Shown here: piece after piece, positions 1 through 7,192 of the stretch
Layout: each line of letters opens with the position of its first letter
How positions within the stretch are numbered: position 1 is the first letter of the stretch
From: Desulfobulbaceae bacterium UBA2213
GTDB lineage: Bacteria > Desulfobacterota > Desulfobulbia > Desulfobulbales > Desulfocapsaceae
NCBI GenBank assembly: GCA_002327225.1
Contig: DCUN01000205.1
Coordinates: forward strand, 1-10,503
Direction: 5' to 3'
DNA length: 10,503 nt
The notes under the pieces: model-generated
Told to the model about the DNA's origin: nothing
The model's database searches: none
What the model saw: the letters and a program-made list of their open reading frames with translations, nothing else
Translations under genes and position numbers: made by a program

Positions 1-1007
1 CTGGCATGTGCCCTGCTTTTCAACAGCTGATAGACGTGTTGATATAACTCTACCCGATGGGAACGGAAATAACGGCTCTTGCCGTCAAGGCCTTCGATGA
101 ATTCCTGACAATAGATCCGGGACTGAGGGAAACGCCTGATCCCGATATTTTTAAGAGCAGGCAGATACCGCAGGGCTCCCATGGAGATCCAGGCGATGCT
201 ATCAACAGGCACCGTATTGAAGAGACGACTGATAGTCTCTTCGTAGCCTTGCCGCCAGCCCTGATGTTCGATTATAGGATCAAAATGAAAGGCCAGCTTA
301 TATCCCCATTGTGCGCACTGCCTGGCGGCGGCCAACCGTTGCTCGAGGGTTGCAGCCCGGATCTCCTCCCTGGCCATGATGGGGGTGCTGTTCAGGGACC
401 AGGCAACAACGGTGCGACCTTTGTGATCGAGCCCTTCCAGATTATGAACAACCGCGCTCTTGGTTTTAAGCTCCAGCACGGCCTGTTGCTGTCCGGCCAT
501 GAAGCTTACCAGGGTTTTACTGAGGTGCGTAAGCCGGTCAAGGGCCAGGGAGTCGGTAAATTCGCCTGTGCCGATCCGAAAAAAACGGTCAGGCTCAGCA
601 GTAAAGGCCGAAGTCATCTCTGCCAGCATATCGTCGACATTGACAAAAAAAGTGAGCCATGGCTTGTTCAGATAGGCCTGCAGGATGCAGTAAACACAGT
701 CCATAGGACAATTCATGCCAATGTTCAAGACCTGATATTCACAGCAGCGATACTCGCGGGTGGCGGGACAGGGTTTAAAAAAATGGCCCCTGTTGCGGCA
801 GAGGAGCAGATGTTGTTTACCGGCTGTAAGATTTTCCGGATATTCTCCGGGAACCACTTCCAGATCCTGACAATCGGGAACAATCGTATAGGGCAGACGG
901 GCCCGCTCCAGAATTTTTCTGGTGTAAGGAAGATCCAGACAGGATTCTTCGACATGGATCTGTTTGACAAAAAGCGACGGATCGCCCCACGATTGCACCT
1001 GTGACAT
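1..1007 (-). CDS. SPL-family radical SAM protein (spore photoproduct lyase-like), 3' end cut by window edge
   Basis: Translating the minus strand from the ATG at 1007 gives at least 335 residues with no stop, so only the extreme C-terminus can be missing; the family is about 340-370 aa. The radical SAM iron-sulfur motif is CPMDCVYC, with Cys100, Cys104 and Cys107 in the CX3CX2C spacing of spore photoproduct lyase rather than the common CX3CX2C-variant families of other roles. Further SPL-like blocks are KPCPAT (78-83), LQAYLNKP (109-116), a segment at 141-161 that aligns without gaps to the region around SPL's catalytic Cys, and HQGWRQGY near the C-terminus. In that aligned region Glu149 stands where Bacillus subtilis SPL has Cys141, and Ile108 stands where it has Tyr99. 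The fold and cluster are therefore expected, but spore photoproduct repair is doubtful and the substrate is unknown. The start overlaps the stop of the upstream glycosyltransferase (TGATG), implying translational coupling. Confidence 0.85.
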   Translation of the reverse strand, partial: MSQVQSWGDPSLFVKQIHVEESCLDLPYTRKILERARLPYTIVPDCQDLEVVPGEYPENLTAGKQHLLLCRNRGHFFKPCPATREYRCCEYQVLNIGMNCPMDCVYCILQAYLNKPWLTFFVNVDDMLAEMTSAFTAEPDRFFRIGTGEFTDSLALDRLTHLSKTLVSFMAGQQQAVLELKTKSAVVHNLEGLDHKGRTVVAWSLNSTPIMAREEIRAATLEQRLAAARQCAQWGYKLAFHFDPIIEHQGWRQGYEETISRLFNTVPVDSIAWISMGALRYLPALKNIGIRRFPQSRIYCQEFIEGLDGKSRYFRSHRVELYQHVYQLLKSRAHA

Positions 1008-1852
1008 CAGCTTCCTCGTTGATACCTCTTGTATACATTAAAATACTCTCTTCCTTCCTCACCCTTGCCATGTTTGATACAGCCATGGCCATAGACCTGA
1101 CATTTCTGTTCCAATGCACGCAATGCGAGTTCATACTGCTTCCCGGTCAAGACCTCACTCTCAAGGAGGCGGGTAATCGCATGGATACGCAGTTTGTCCA
1201 TACCAACACGATATTGAAAAGAAACTTGATCCTCCCGTCCTCCTTCCTTGATGGTCAGCGGCTTGTCAACCAGAAGAAATGGATACCTGGAGCTTACGCG
1301 CAGCCAGAAATCATAATCTTCACAACAACGAAATTCCGGGGCAAAGAGACCTGCCTTTTCAAATACCTCTTTTCTTGCCATGACCGTGGACATGCCAACG
1401 GCACAAAGCTGCAGGCAGTGACTGAAGATATCACCATGTCGCGGGATATGCTTTTTTTTCTGATTCAGATGTATCCCCTGCCTTAACCATTTTTCCCTGG
1501 TATGAGATACAAGAAAACCTGGATCATCTTCCATAGCCTTGAACTGCAGGGCTAATTTGTCCTTACGCCAATGGTCGTCAGAATCAAGAAAGGCGACCAA
1601 GTCGAATTGCGCCTGTTGAATACCAAGATTCCTTGCAGCGGCTGGTCCCCTGTTATCCTGGTAAAAATAACGGATGGGGATCTCACTGTTTTCACGCAGA
1701 GAACAGACAAGTGCGGCGGTCTGATCCAGGGATCCGTCATCAACAACAAGGATCTCAGAACAGGCAACAGTCTGGCCTAAAACGGAGCGTATGGCCCGTT
1801 TTATACATTTTTCTCGATTGTATGTTGGAATAATAACAGAAACTTTGGCCAT
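1007..1852 (-). CDS. Family 2 glycosyltransferase (GT-A fold)
   Basis: A 281-aa protein with classic GT2 features. It begins VSVIIPTYNR (4-13), followed by the nucleotide-binding VVDDGS (36-41), the NRGPAAARNLGI segment (67-78), the metal-binding LDSDDHW (DxD-like, 89-95) and CEDYDFWLR (177-185), which fits the acidic catalytic-base region of inverting GT2 enzymes. It should transfer a sugar from a nucleotide-sugar donor to a glycan or lipid acceptor on the cytoplasmic side of the membrane. No transmembrane segment is visible, and donor and acceptor cannot be read from sequence. It is first in a two-gene unit with the SPL-like radical SAM gene; the stop and the next start share one base. The ATG at 1852 has no clear Shine-Dalgarno sequence, but the start is fixed by the VSVIIPTYN block three residues in. 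Family call is confident, role is not. Confidence 0.9.
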   Translation of the reverse strand: MAKVSVIIPTYNREKCIKRAIRSVLGQTVACSEILVVDDGSLDQTAALVCSLRENSEIPIRYFYQDNRGPAAARNLGIQQAQFDLVAFLDSDDHWRKDKLALQFKAMEDDPGFLVSHTREKWLRQGIHLNQKKKHIPRHGDIFSHCLQLCAVGMSTVMARKEVFEKAGLFAPEFRCCEDYDFWLRVSSRYPFLLVDKPLTIKEGGREDQVSFQYRVGMDKLRIHAITRLLESEVLTGKQYELALRALEQKCQVYGHGCIKHGKGEEGREYFNVYKRYQRGS

Positions 1853-2005
1853 TTGAATACAAAATCACTGGGTAAGAATTTGAAACCTACACAAAAGGAA
1901 GTGGCTTTTTCTCACTGAAATACTGTATAATTAAAAGTTTATCAATCGCTCTCACACCTATAAGGTTTTTATCTTACCTTTTAATCTCTTCTCCCTCTTT
2001 ATATA
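1853..2005. promoter_or_regulatory. Divergent intergenic region between glycosyltransferase and rng
   Basis: This 153-base AT-rich gap separates two divergently read genes and must hold both promoters. On the plus strand a TATAAT hexamer lies at 1926-1931, preceded by TG, without a convincing -35 box at the usual distance. On the minus strand a TTGATA hexamer lies 17 bases before a weaker TATTTC. These are pattern matches only. Neither flanking gene has a purine-rich Shine-Dalgarno sequence; the bases before the rng ATG are pyrimidine-rich. Confidence 0.35.
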
Positions 2006-3541
2006 ATGAGCTCAGAAATACTCATAAATTCAGCAAGTTATGAAACAAGGATTGCCCTTGTCGAAAACGGTCACCTCGTCGAGTTCCATGTCCATCGCCC
2101 GTCAGAAAAAGGAATGGTCGGCAATATTTACAGAGGTCGGGTTGTGCGTGTACTGCCAGGCATGCAGGCGGCATTTATCGATATCGGCCTGGAGAGGACA
2201 GGATTTTTGTATGTGGATGATGTCTATATTTCCATGGCCGAGCTTGAACAGAAACTGCTCGGCCACGAACATCAACTCTGCGGGAAATATAATTTTACCC
2301 CCTCTTTCTCTGACAATGAGATTCGCCGGGTTTCTGGAATGAACATTGAAGATCTGTTGCGAGAGGGACAGGAGATTACGGTCCAGGTGGGTAAGGATCC
2401 CATCGGCACCAAAGGAGCCCGTCTGACCTGCCATATCACCCTGCCCTGCCGTAATCTTGTTTTTATGCCCCTCACTGACCATATTGGAATTTCCAGAAAG
2501 ATTGAGAATGAGACAATTCGTCAGACCCTGCGGGAACGTATTGAAAAACTACGTCCTGCCGGCACCGGCTTCATCGTCCGTACTATTGCCGAATTTGCCG
2601 ACATGGAAGAGCTGGAGGCAGATATGGAATTTCTGCTGCATCTGTGGGATGAAGTTCAGGATATTATTTCGAACGCCCCCGCCCCCTCCCTTGTCTACGA
2701 AGACCTTGATATCACCTTTCGCTCAGTGCGGGATCTGTTCACGGCAGATGTGAACACCCTGGTGGTTGACGACAAGGAAACCTATGAGAAATTGTTGCAT
2801 TTTATTAAAATCTTTGCCCCTGATCTCCGACATCGTATCAACTTTTATCAGGAAAAAGCCCCCCTTTTTGAGGCCCATGGCATAGAAATGGAGATCGGCC
2901 GGGTCACCGAAAAGAAGGTCTGGCTACGCTCTGGGGGATATATTATTATCGAAACGACAGAGGCCCTCTCTGTTATCGATGTCAATACCGGTCGTTTTGT
3001 AGGAAAAAATGATCTTGAAGAGACCATTTTCAAGACCAACATGGAGGCGGTTAAAGAGATTGCCTATCAGCTGCGTTTACGCAATATCGGCGGCATTATT
3101 ATCATTGATTTTATTGACATGGAGGATGATCTGCATCGCGAGGAGTTGTTTACCTCCTTTAAAGAGGCAGTTAAAAAAGATAAAAGCAGGATCAATATTC
3201 TCAAACTGACTGAGTTTGGTCTGGTCCAGATGACTCGCAAGCGGAGTTGTGAAAACCTCAAACAACTTCTTTGCGAGCCTTGCCACTATTGCGCCGGTGA
3301 AGGCAGCCTCAAGTCCCGCAGGACGATCTGTTATGAGATTTTTCGCAAGATATCAAGGGATTCGCTCAAGTATAAAGGAGACACGATCACCCTTGTAGTC
3401 CATCCCAGGATTGCTGAGATGTTGTTGAAAGAAGAAGAGCATGTTATTCTGCAACTTGAGCGTACTATCAATAAACGACTGTCTGTCGTACCGGCTAATA
3501 ATTTACATATCGAAAAATATGAGATCTCCGGGCAGAATTAA
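2006..3541 (+). CDS. rng: Ribonuclease G (RNase E/G family)
   Basis: A 511-aa endoribonuclease of RNase G length, without the long C-terminal degradosome scaffold of RNase E. The N-terminus SSEILINSASYETRIAL is the usual RNase G opening, so the ATG at 2006 is well supported although no Shine-Dalgarno is visible. An S1 RNA-binding domain spans about 35-140, with GNIYRGRVVRVLPGMQAAFIDIG typical. The DNase I-like catalytic core has Asp325 in VIDVNTGRFVG and Asp368 in IIIDFIDM, matching the Mg2+-binding aspartates Asp303 and Asp346 of E. coli RNase E. A Cys cluster CEPCHYC (423-429) matches the Zn-link that bridges subunits. The family cleaves AU-rich single-stranded RNA and matures 16S rRNA 5' ends. 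An M23 peptidase gene follows 80 bases downstream on the same strand, probably in one transcript. The original name is cafA. Confidence 0.95.
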   Translation: MSSEILINSASYETRIALVENGHLVEFHVHRPSEKGMVGNIYRGRVVRVLPGMQAAFIDIGLERTGFLYVDDVYISMAELEQKLLGHEHQLCGKYNFTPSFSDNEIRRVSGMNIEDLLREGQEITVQVGKDPIGTKGARLTCHITLPCRNLVFMPLTDHIGISRKIENETIRQTLRERIEKLRPAGTGFIVRTIAEFADMEELEADMEFLLHLWDEVQDIISNAPAPSLVYEDLDITFRSVRDLFTADVNTLVVDDKETYEKLLHFIKIFAPDLRHRINFYQEKAPLFEAHGIEMEIGRVTEKKVWLRSGGYIIIETTEALSVIDVNTGRFVGKNDLEETIFKTNMEAVKEIAYQLRLRNIGGIIIIDFIDMEDDLHREELFTSFKEAVKKDKSRINILKLTEFGLVQMTRKRSCENLKQLLCEPCHYCAGEGSLKSRRTICYEIFRKISRDSLKYKGDTITLVVHPRIAEMLLKEEEHVILQLERTINKRLSVVPANNLHIEKYEISGQN

Positions 3542-3603
3542 TCCTCTTACGAGAAAAATTTTTCTGATAAAAAAATCTTGAACGAAATATATTAAGCAAA
3601 AAA

Positions 3604-3609
3604 AGAGGA
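3604..3609 (+). promoter_or_regulatory. Ribosome binding site of the M23 peptidase gene
   Basis: A GAGGAG purine run sits 12 bases before the ATG at 3622. The spacing is on the long side, but this is the only good Shine-Dalgarno sequence upstream, and the hydrophobic segment begins soon after the start, so the start is accepted. Confidence 0.55.
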
Positions 3610-3621
3610 GCAAATATTTTC

Positions 3622-5010
3622 ATGCTAGAACCACGACTTAACAAGCATAGTAAAAACAGAAATGTACTGCAACCATTACTCATCCTGCTTTTTGTAGCAT
3701 TGTTGGCTGCCTCGGTCTTCGGGGCACTGACAATTTTTGAACAAGAAAAGCCCGTCATCTCCATGGGTGAGATTCCCGAATATCTCGGGGCAGACACCAC
3801 GCTCGACCTTACCCTGTCAGACAGGAAAAGCGGATTGCGCAGTATCCGTATCACAATCAATCAGGAAAACCAGGGGAAAGAACTCCTCTTTACTGAGTAC
3901 CCCAGGCAGGGGTATATGGGAAAGGCAGGCCCGACCGAGGTTAAAGAAAAACAAGTTCTTGACCTCAAAAAGCTTGGTTTAAAAGACGGCCCGGCGGAAA
4001 TCACTCTTGAGGTGCGAGATTATTCGTTCTGGGGGCTCTTTCAGGGCAATCTGACCCGTCTCGCCAAAAATATTATTATTGATACCAAGGCGCCTAAAAT
4101 CAATCTCCTTCATGCCACCCGCTACTTGAAACAAGGCGGTGCAGGCATTGTTATCTATCAGACGACAGAAGACGTTGTCCACCACGGTGCCCAGATCAAC
4201 GGCAACTTCCATCCAGGCTTCCCGGTAAGCGATGGCCGCGAACGCACCTATATCGCATTCCTGGCTCTGCCCTATGACGCTACGGCTATCGTGGATCCCA
4301 GGATACTAGCTGAAGACCCTGCCGGTAATACTACCTCTATCGGGTTTTCCAGTGTCTATAAAAAAGCAAACCAGAAACGTGACCGTATCACCATCAGCGA
4401 TGGTTTCCTTGCTGCAAAAATTCCTGAATTTGAAGAACATTACCCGGAAATGAAGGGAGATATGATAGAAAAATATTTGTACACCAATCGAAATCTTCGG
4501 GACATGAACAACAAGAAGATTCAGGACCTGTGCAAACAACCAGAGTCAGGCCGGTTGTGGAAGGGAGCCTTTCAGCGAATGGCCGGTAGTCCGCGCGCCG
4601 GTTTTGCAGATCACCGCACCTATGACTACCAGGGACAACCCGTCGATGAGCAGGTTCACCTCGGAGTTGATATCGCCTCAACCCAACGGGCTGAAATCAG
4701 GGCAGCCGAGGCCGGCAAGGTAATCTTTACCGGATACCATGGGATTTATGGCGAGATGGTTGTGCTGGATCACGGCCAGGGAGTCTTCAGCCTCTACTCC
4801 CATCTCTCCCAGATCAATGTTACTGTCGACAGTCTTGTCGACCAGAATACAGTCCTTGGCCTGTCAGGAACGACCGGGATGGCTGGAGGTGACCACTTGC
4901 ACTTTTCCATGCTGATAAATGGGATATTTGTCAACCCTGTTGAATGGTGGGATCCACACTGGATCGCGGTAAGCATTACAGAACCTCTGGAGAGCTCAAA
5001 AACCAACTGA
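3622..5010 (+). CDS. Membrane-anchored M23 (LytM-type) metallopeptidase
   Basis: A 462-aa protein with a basic N-terminus (KHSKNRN) and a single hydrophobic segment at about 16-37 that acts as a signal anchor, leaving the rest in the periplasm. Residues 40-250 form a beta-rich ectodomain with no recognised catalytic motif; the DTKAPKI stretch at 154-160 resembles linkers before Ig-like domains in envelope proteins. The C-terminal LytM domain (about 340-445) is intact: HLGVD supplies His346 and Asp350, YSHLS supplies His394, and GDHLHF supplies His425 and His427. The zinc ligands expected from the family are His346, Asp350 and His427, so an active peptidoglycan endopeptidase is likely. It is read with rng, 80 bases upstream, and is followed 19 bases later by a strong hairpin. 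The peptide bond cleaved and any activator cannot be told from sequence. Confidence 0.9.
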   Translation: MLEPRLNKHSKNRNVLQPLLILLFVALLAASVFGALTIFEQEKPVISMGEIPEYLGADTTLDLTLSDRKSGLRSIRITINQENQGKELLFTEYPRQGYMGKAGPTEVKEKQVLDLKKLGLKDGPAEITLEVRDYSFWGLFQGNLTRLAKNIIIDTKAPKINLLHATRYLKQGGAGIVIYQTTEDVVHHGAQINGNFHPGFPVSDGRERTYIAFLALPYDATAIVDPRILAEDPAGNTTSIGFSSVYKKANQKRDRITISDGFLAAKIPEFEEHYPEMKGDMIEKYLYTNRNLRDMNNKKIQDLCKQPESGRLWKGAFQRMAGSPRAGFADHRTYDYQGQPVDEQVHLGVDIASTQRAEIRAAEAGKVIFTGYHGIYGEMVVLDHGQGVFSLYSHLSQINVTVDSLVDQNTVLGLSGTTGMAGGDHLHFSMLINGIFVNPVEWWDPHWIAVSITEPLESSKTN

Positions 5011-5020
5011 AAAAGAGAAC

Positions 5021-5074
5021 AAAAAAAGTCCAGCCTCTTCTTTCTGCTCAATTTCAGCAGAAAGAAGAGGCTGG
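5021..5074 (-). terminator. Intrinsic terminator with perfect 19-bp stem, read on the minus strand
   Basis: Positions 5030-5048 and 5056-5074 are exact reverse complements, giving a 19-bp stem with a 7-base loop (5049-5055). Read on the minus strand, the hairpin is followed by GAC and seven T residues (from the A run at 5021-5027), a classical Rho-independent layout ending the unit that finishes at 5136. On the plus strand no T run follows, but the stem lies just past the M23 peptidase stop at 5010, so it probably also blocks or protects that transcript and separates the converging genes. Confidence 0.85.
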
Positions 5075-5135
5075 GGCTAATCTCCTAAGCCGTCATTCAA
5101 AAACAATTATTCCATTTTGGTGTTATTAACGGCTC

Positions 5136-5363
5136 CTAATCTTCTATCTCATAATCTCCCTGGCCACAGAAACTACAGCGCAACATGGGATTATCCTTGT
5201 CAAATATGTACTCCCAATTCCTTTCCTCAATCAACTTGGCCTGTTCCTGACCACAGGAAATACAAACCCACCTGTCCCCCTCGTCTGTCTCAAATAAGTG
5301 CATATACTCCTCGCGATATTTTGAACGAAACTCCTCTGCTTGCAGGAGTCGTAAAGATTCCAA
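5136..5363 (-). CDS. Small zinc-ribbon protein with two CxxC pairs
   Basis: A 75-aa acidic protein whose core is WVCISCGQE (Cys34, Cys37) and LRCSFCGQG (Cys63, Cys66). The two CxxCGQ knuckles lie 25 residues apart, as in a four-Cys zinc ribbon. Nothing else identifies a function; such proteins may bind nucleic acid or protein. The start is uncertain. The longest reading begins at TTG 5363, which follows an in-frame TGA three codons earlier and has no Shine-Dalgarno. An ATG at 5303 (Met21 of this reading) lies just after GAGGAG and would give a 55-aa protein that keeps the whole ribbon. It lies 50 bases downstream of the EndoQ-like gene on the same strand and ends before the 5030-5074 terminator, so it is probably the last gene of that unit. 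It is a plausible accessory of the nuclease, by position only. Confidence 0.7.
   Translation of the reverse strand: MESLRLLQAEEFRSKYREEYMHLFETDEGDRWVCISCGQEQAKLIEERNWEYIFDKDNPMLRCSFCGQGDYEIED
5303..5313 (-). promoter_or_regulatory. Possible ribosome binding site and alternative ATG of the zinc-ribbon gene
   Basis: On the minus strand GAGGAG lies three bases before an ATG at 5303-5301. The spacing is short, but no comparable site precedes the TTG at 5363. It could equally be the codons for Glu-Glu in the longer reading. Confidence 0.3.
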
Positions 5364-5413
5364 GTAATATCAGTAGACCGGATGCATGTTTTATACTGCA
5401 GAGAGCTTTCCTT

Positions 5414-6709
5414 TTAGATCTTACCCTGCAACCGACCTTTGCTTTCCTTATAAACCTTAATTGAACCAAATTCGCCATCAAAACCTGCTTTCCTCAGCAC
5501 CTTATTCTGTCTGATTCGACCAATGGCCTCGGCTAACAGGGGTACATCCGCTGATGACAACTCGGCGAGCGGTGTTTCGATAAGGATTGTCAACTCTGGG
5601 CCAAACTGTTGAATGAGTTGCAGATACGTATTCATACCCCTCTTTGTTCCAGGACCTACCCCCAGAAGTTCGGCCAGAATTTCCTGGAGAGGAATCAGGC
5701 TGTACACATCAGGACAGCCCGGAGGAAACATAGGGGCCTGCCTGTCAGCCAGATCAAGGACCCTGGAGAGGACGCCTATGGTCATGGGTTTACCACAGAC
5801 AGGGCACAGATTGTGTAACTCCCGGCTTTTATAAGGATCACAGCAGAAACCGCAAAGACGATGACCATCATGGTGATATTTCCCTTCTTCCGGGTAAAAT
5901 TCTATGGTCGCTGCCAGATGGCGATGCCCGCTTGCATCGCAGGGGGCTTGCAAGGCAGCTTTCATGGCAAAAAAATCAAATGTGGTATCAAAAATAGTGG
6001 CCTCACGGCCCAGTTTTCCTGGAGAGTGACAATCAGAGTTCGAGATCAGAGTGAAACTGTCAAGGGCGGAAACGAGCCGATTCATTGCCGGATCAGAAGA
6101 GAGGCCTGTCTCGAGAGCAAAGATATGAGACGAGAGATCGCCAAAACACTCTTCAAGGGAGTCAAATCCCGACCTTGAGCCAAACATGGAAAACCAGGGC
6201 GTCCAGATATGGGCTGGGACAAGGAACCCTCCAGGTGCTTTCTCCAGGACTATTTCCAGGAGATCCCGCGAATCAAGTCCGAGGATTGGCCTGCCATCCG
6301 CTGCAAGATTACCGATAGCGGCCAGGGTTTTATTGATACGTTCCGCCGAGGCAAAATCAGGGACAAAGATCAGGTTATGCACTTTCCTGACCTTGCCATG
6401 ACGTTTATAAATGGAACTTATCTCAGCACTCAGGACAAAGCGGGTGGAAAGAGACTGTAATGATGACCCAAAATGCAAGGCTAAGGGAAAGTCGGGTGGC
6501 AGCCCCTCTTTCAACTGAAAAAAACCAGGTTCAGCGGGTTTGAGTGTCTCCTCGAGTTCACGGAACCATAATGGATGAGTAAAATCTCCTGTCCCCAGGA
6601 GATGTACACCTTTTATCCTGGCCCAGGCCGCCAGAGAACGGAGATGGGAATTCTTGCTGGCAGCCCGTGAATAGAGTGAGTGGATATGAAGATCAGCGAT
6701 AAAGCGCAT
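5414..6709 (-). CDS. EndoQ-like PHP-domain nuclease with zinc ribbon
   Basis: A 431-aa protein matching the PHP phosphoesterase plus zinc-ribbon family (COG1379/TIGR00375 type) that includes Pyrococcus furiosus endonuclease Q, which nicks DNA 5' to deaminated bases and abasic sites. The N-terminal PHP domain shows DLHIHS (6-11), GTGDFTHP (39-46), SAEISSIY (94-101), PAHIWTPW (165-172, His167) and SNSDCHSP (223-230, Asp226 and His228), which are the expected metal ligands. A zinc ribbon follows, with CGFCC (286-290) and CPVC (302-305) spaced as in EndoQ. The C-terminal region has GVGPGTKR, a likely helix-hairpin DNA contact, and GFDGEFGSIKV. The open frame extends upstream to 6865, but that part overlaps the PilZ gene and has no family similarity, so I chose the ATG at 6709, which starts at the conserved MRFIADLHIHS. 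Activity itself is inferred from the family; PHP members vary in substrate. Confidence 0.87.
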   Translation of the reverse strand: MRFIADLHIHSLYSRAASKNSHLRSLAAWARIKGVHLLGTGDFTHPLWFRELEETLKPAEPGFFQLKEGLPPDFPLALHFGSSLQSLSTRFVLSAEISSIYKRHGKVRKVHNLIFVPDFASAERINKTLAAIGNLAADGRPILGLDSRDLLEIVLEKAPGGFLVPAHIWTPWFSMFGSRSGFDSLEECFGDLSSHIFALETGLSSDPAMNRLVSALDSFTLISNSDCHSPGKLGREATIFDTTFDFFAMKAALQAPCDASGHRHLAATIEFYPEEGKYHHDGHRLCGFCCDPYKSRELHNLCPVCGKPMTIGVLSRVLDLADRQAPMFPPGCPDVYSLIPLQEILAELLGVGPGTKRGMNTYLQLIQQFGPELTILIETPLAELSSADVPLLAEAIGRIRQNKVLRKAGFDGEFGSIKVYKESKGRLQGKI

Positions 6710-6791
6710 GGTCAGACAAGGAGCCCTACAACAGCAGCCACTCCTTAATGGAAAAAAATAGTTTATTCGAGCAAATTCAATCGCATCCAGC

Positions 6792-7151
6792 TCATAAACA
6801 CTTTGTCCTGACATAGGAACAAAGAGTCTGAAAATCCTCTTCGTAGATATTGAGAAATTGGACACCAGTCACATAGGTAGGAGCTGTGGGTAGTTTTTTA
6901 CCCCACATCACCTTCCCCATAACTTTGATATGGAGATCCTCAAGAGGGATATGGAGCCTCAAAATAGATTGCACCGGATACGAGTTCATTGAATAAAAAG
7001 AAATCCCGGCACCACTTATATCCCGACATTTACAGCAGAGAATATTTTCAACCAGCTGCGGGTCTTCTGAGAGGACTTGACTTACCTCTACTTCCAGGTC
7101 AAGTGGTGTACGTAAACATTTTCTGCGATCAGAAAAATCGTTTCTTTCCAT
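6792..7151 (-). CDS. PilZ-domain c-di-GMP-binding protein
   Basis: A 119-aa single-domain PilZ protein. Both c-di-GMP contacts are present: RRKCLR at 9-14, giving the RxxxR motif (Arg10, Arg14), and DISGAG at 44-49, giving the D/NxSxxG motif. The rest has the alternating beta-strand pattern of the PilZ barrel, ending YVTGVQFLNI and a short helix. A Cys cluster CCKC (39-42) just before the second motif is unusual and could respond to redox or metal. Single-domain PilZ proteins usually pass c-di-GMP status to motility, pili or exopolysaccharide partners. It starts 41 bases after the CheB-like gene on the same strand, suggesting one transcript and perhaps a shared pathway. AAAAGG about 7 bases before the ATG serves as a ribosome binding site. 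Confidence 0.9.
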   Translation of the reverse strand: MERNDFSDRRKCLRTPLDLEVEVSQVLSEDPQLVENILCCKCRDISGAGISFYSMNSYPVQSILRLHIPLEDLHIKVMGKVMWGKKLPTAPTYVTGVQFLNIYEEDFQTLCSYVRTKCL

Positions 7152-7192
7152 GGGATACCTTTTTTATAAAGTAGAATAAAAGCTGACAGACA

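Noticed and set aside
57..1004. 315-codon open frame on the plus strand
   Set aside because: It is antisense to the SPL-like gene, which has clear motifs; the plus-strand translation has none.
1001..1486. 161-codon open frame on the plus strand
   Set aside because: Antisense to the glycosyltransferase, with no domain features.
3552..3565. 14-base perfect palindrome AGAAAAATTTTTCT after rng
   Set aside because: A pure A/T-rich dyad with no loop or GC stem; unlikely to terminate and easily due to base composition. The M23 gene probably reads through from rng.
6710..6865. 52-residue N-terminal extension of the EndoQ-like protein
   Set aside because: It overlaps the 3' end of the PilZ gene and lies before the conserved PHP start MRFIADLHIHS.
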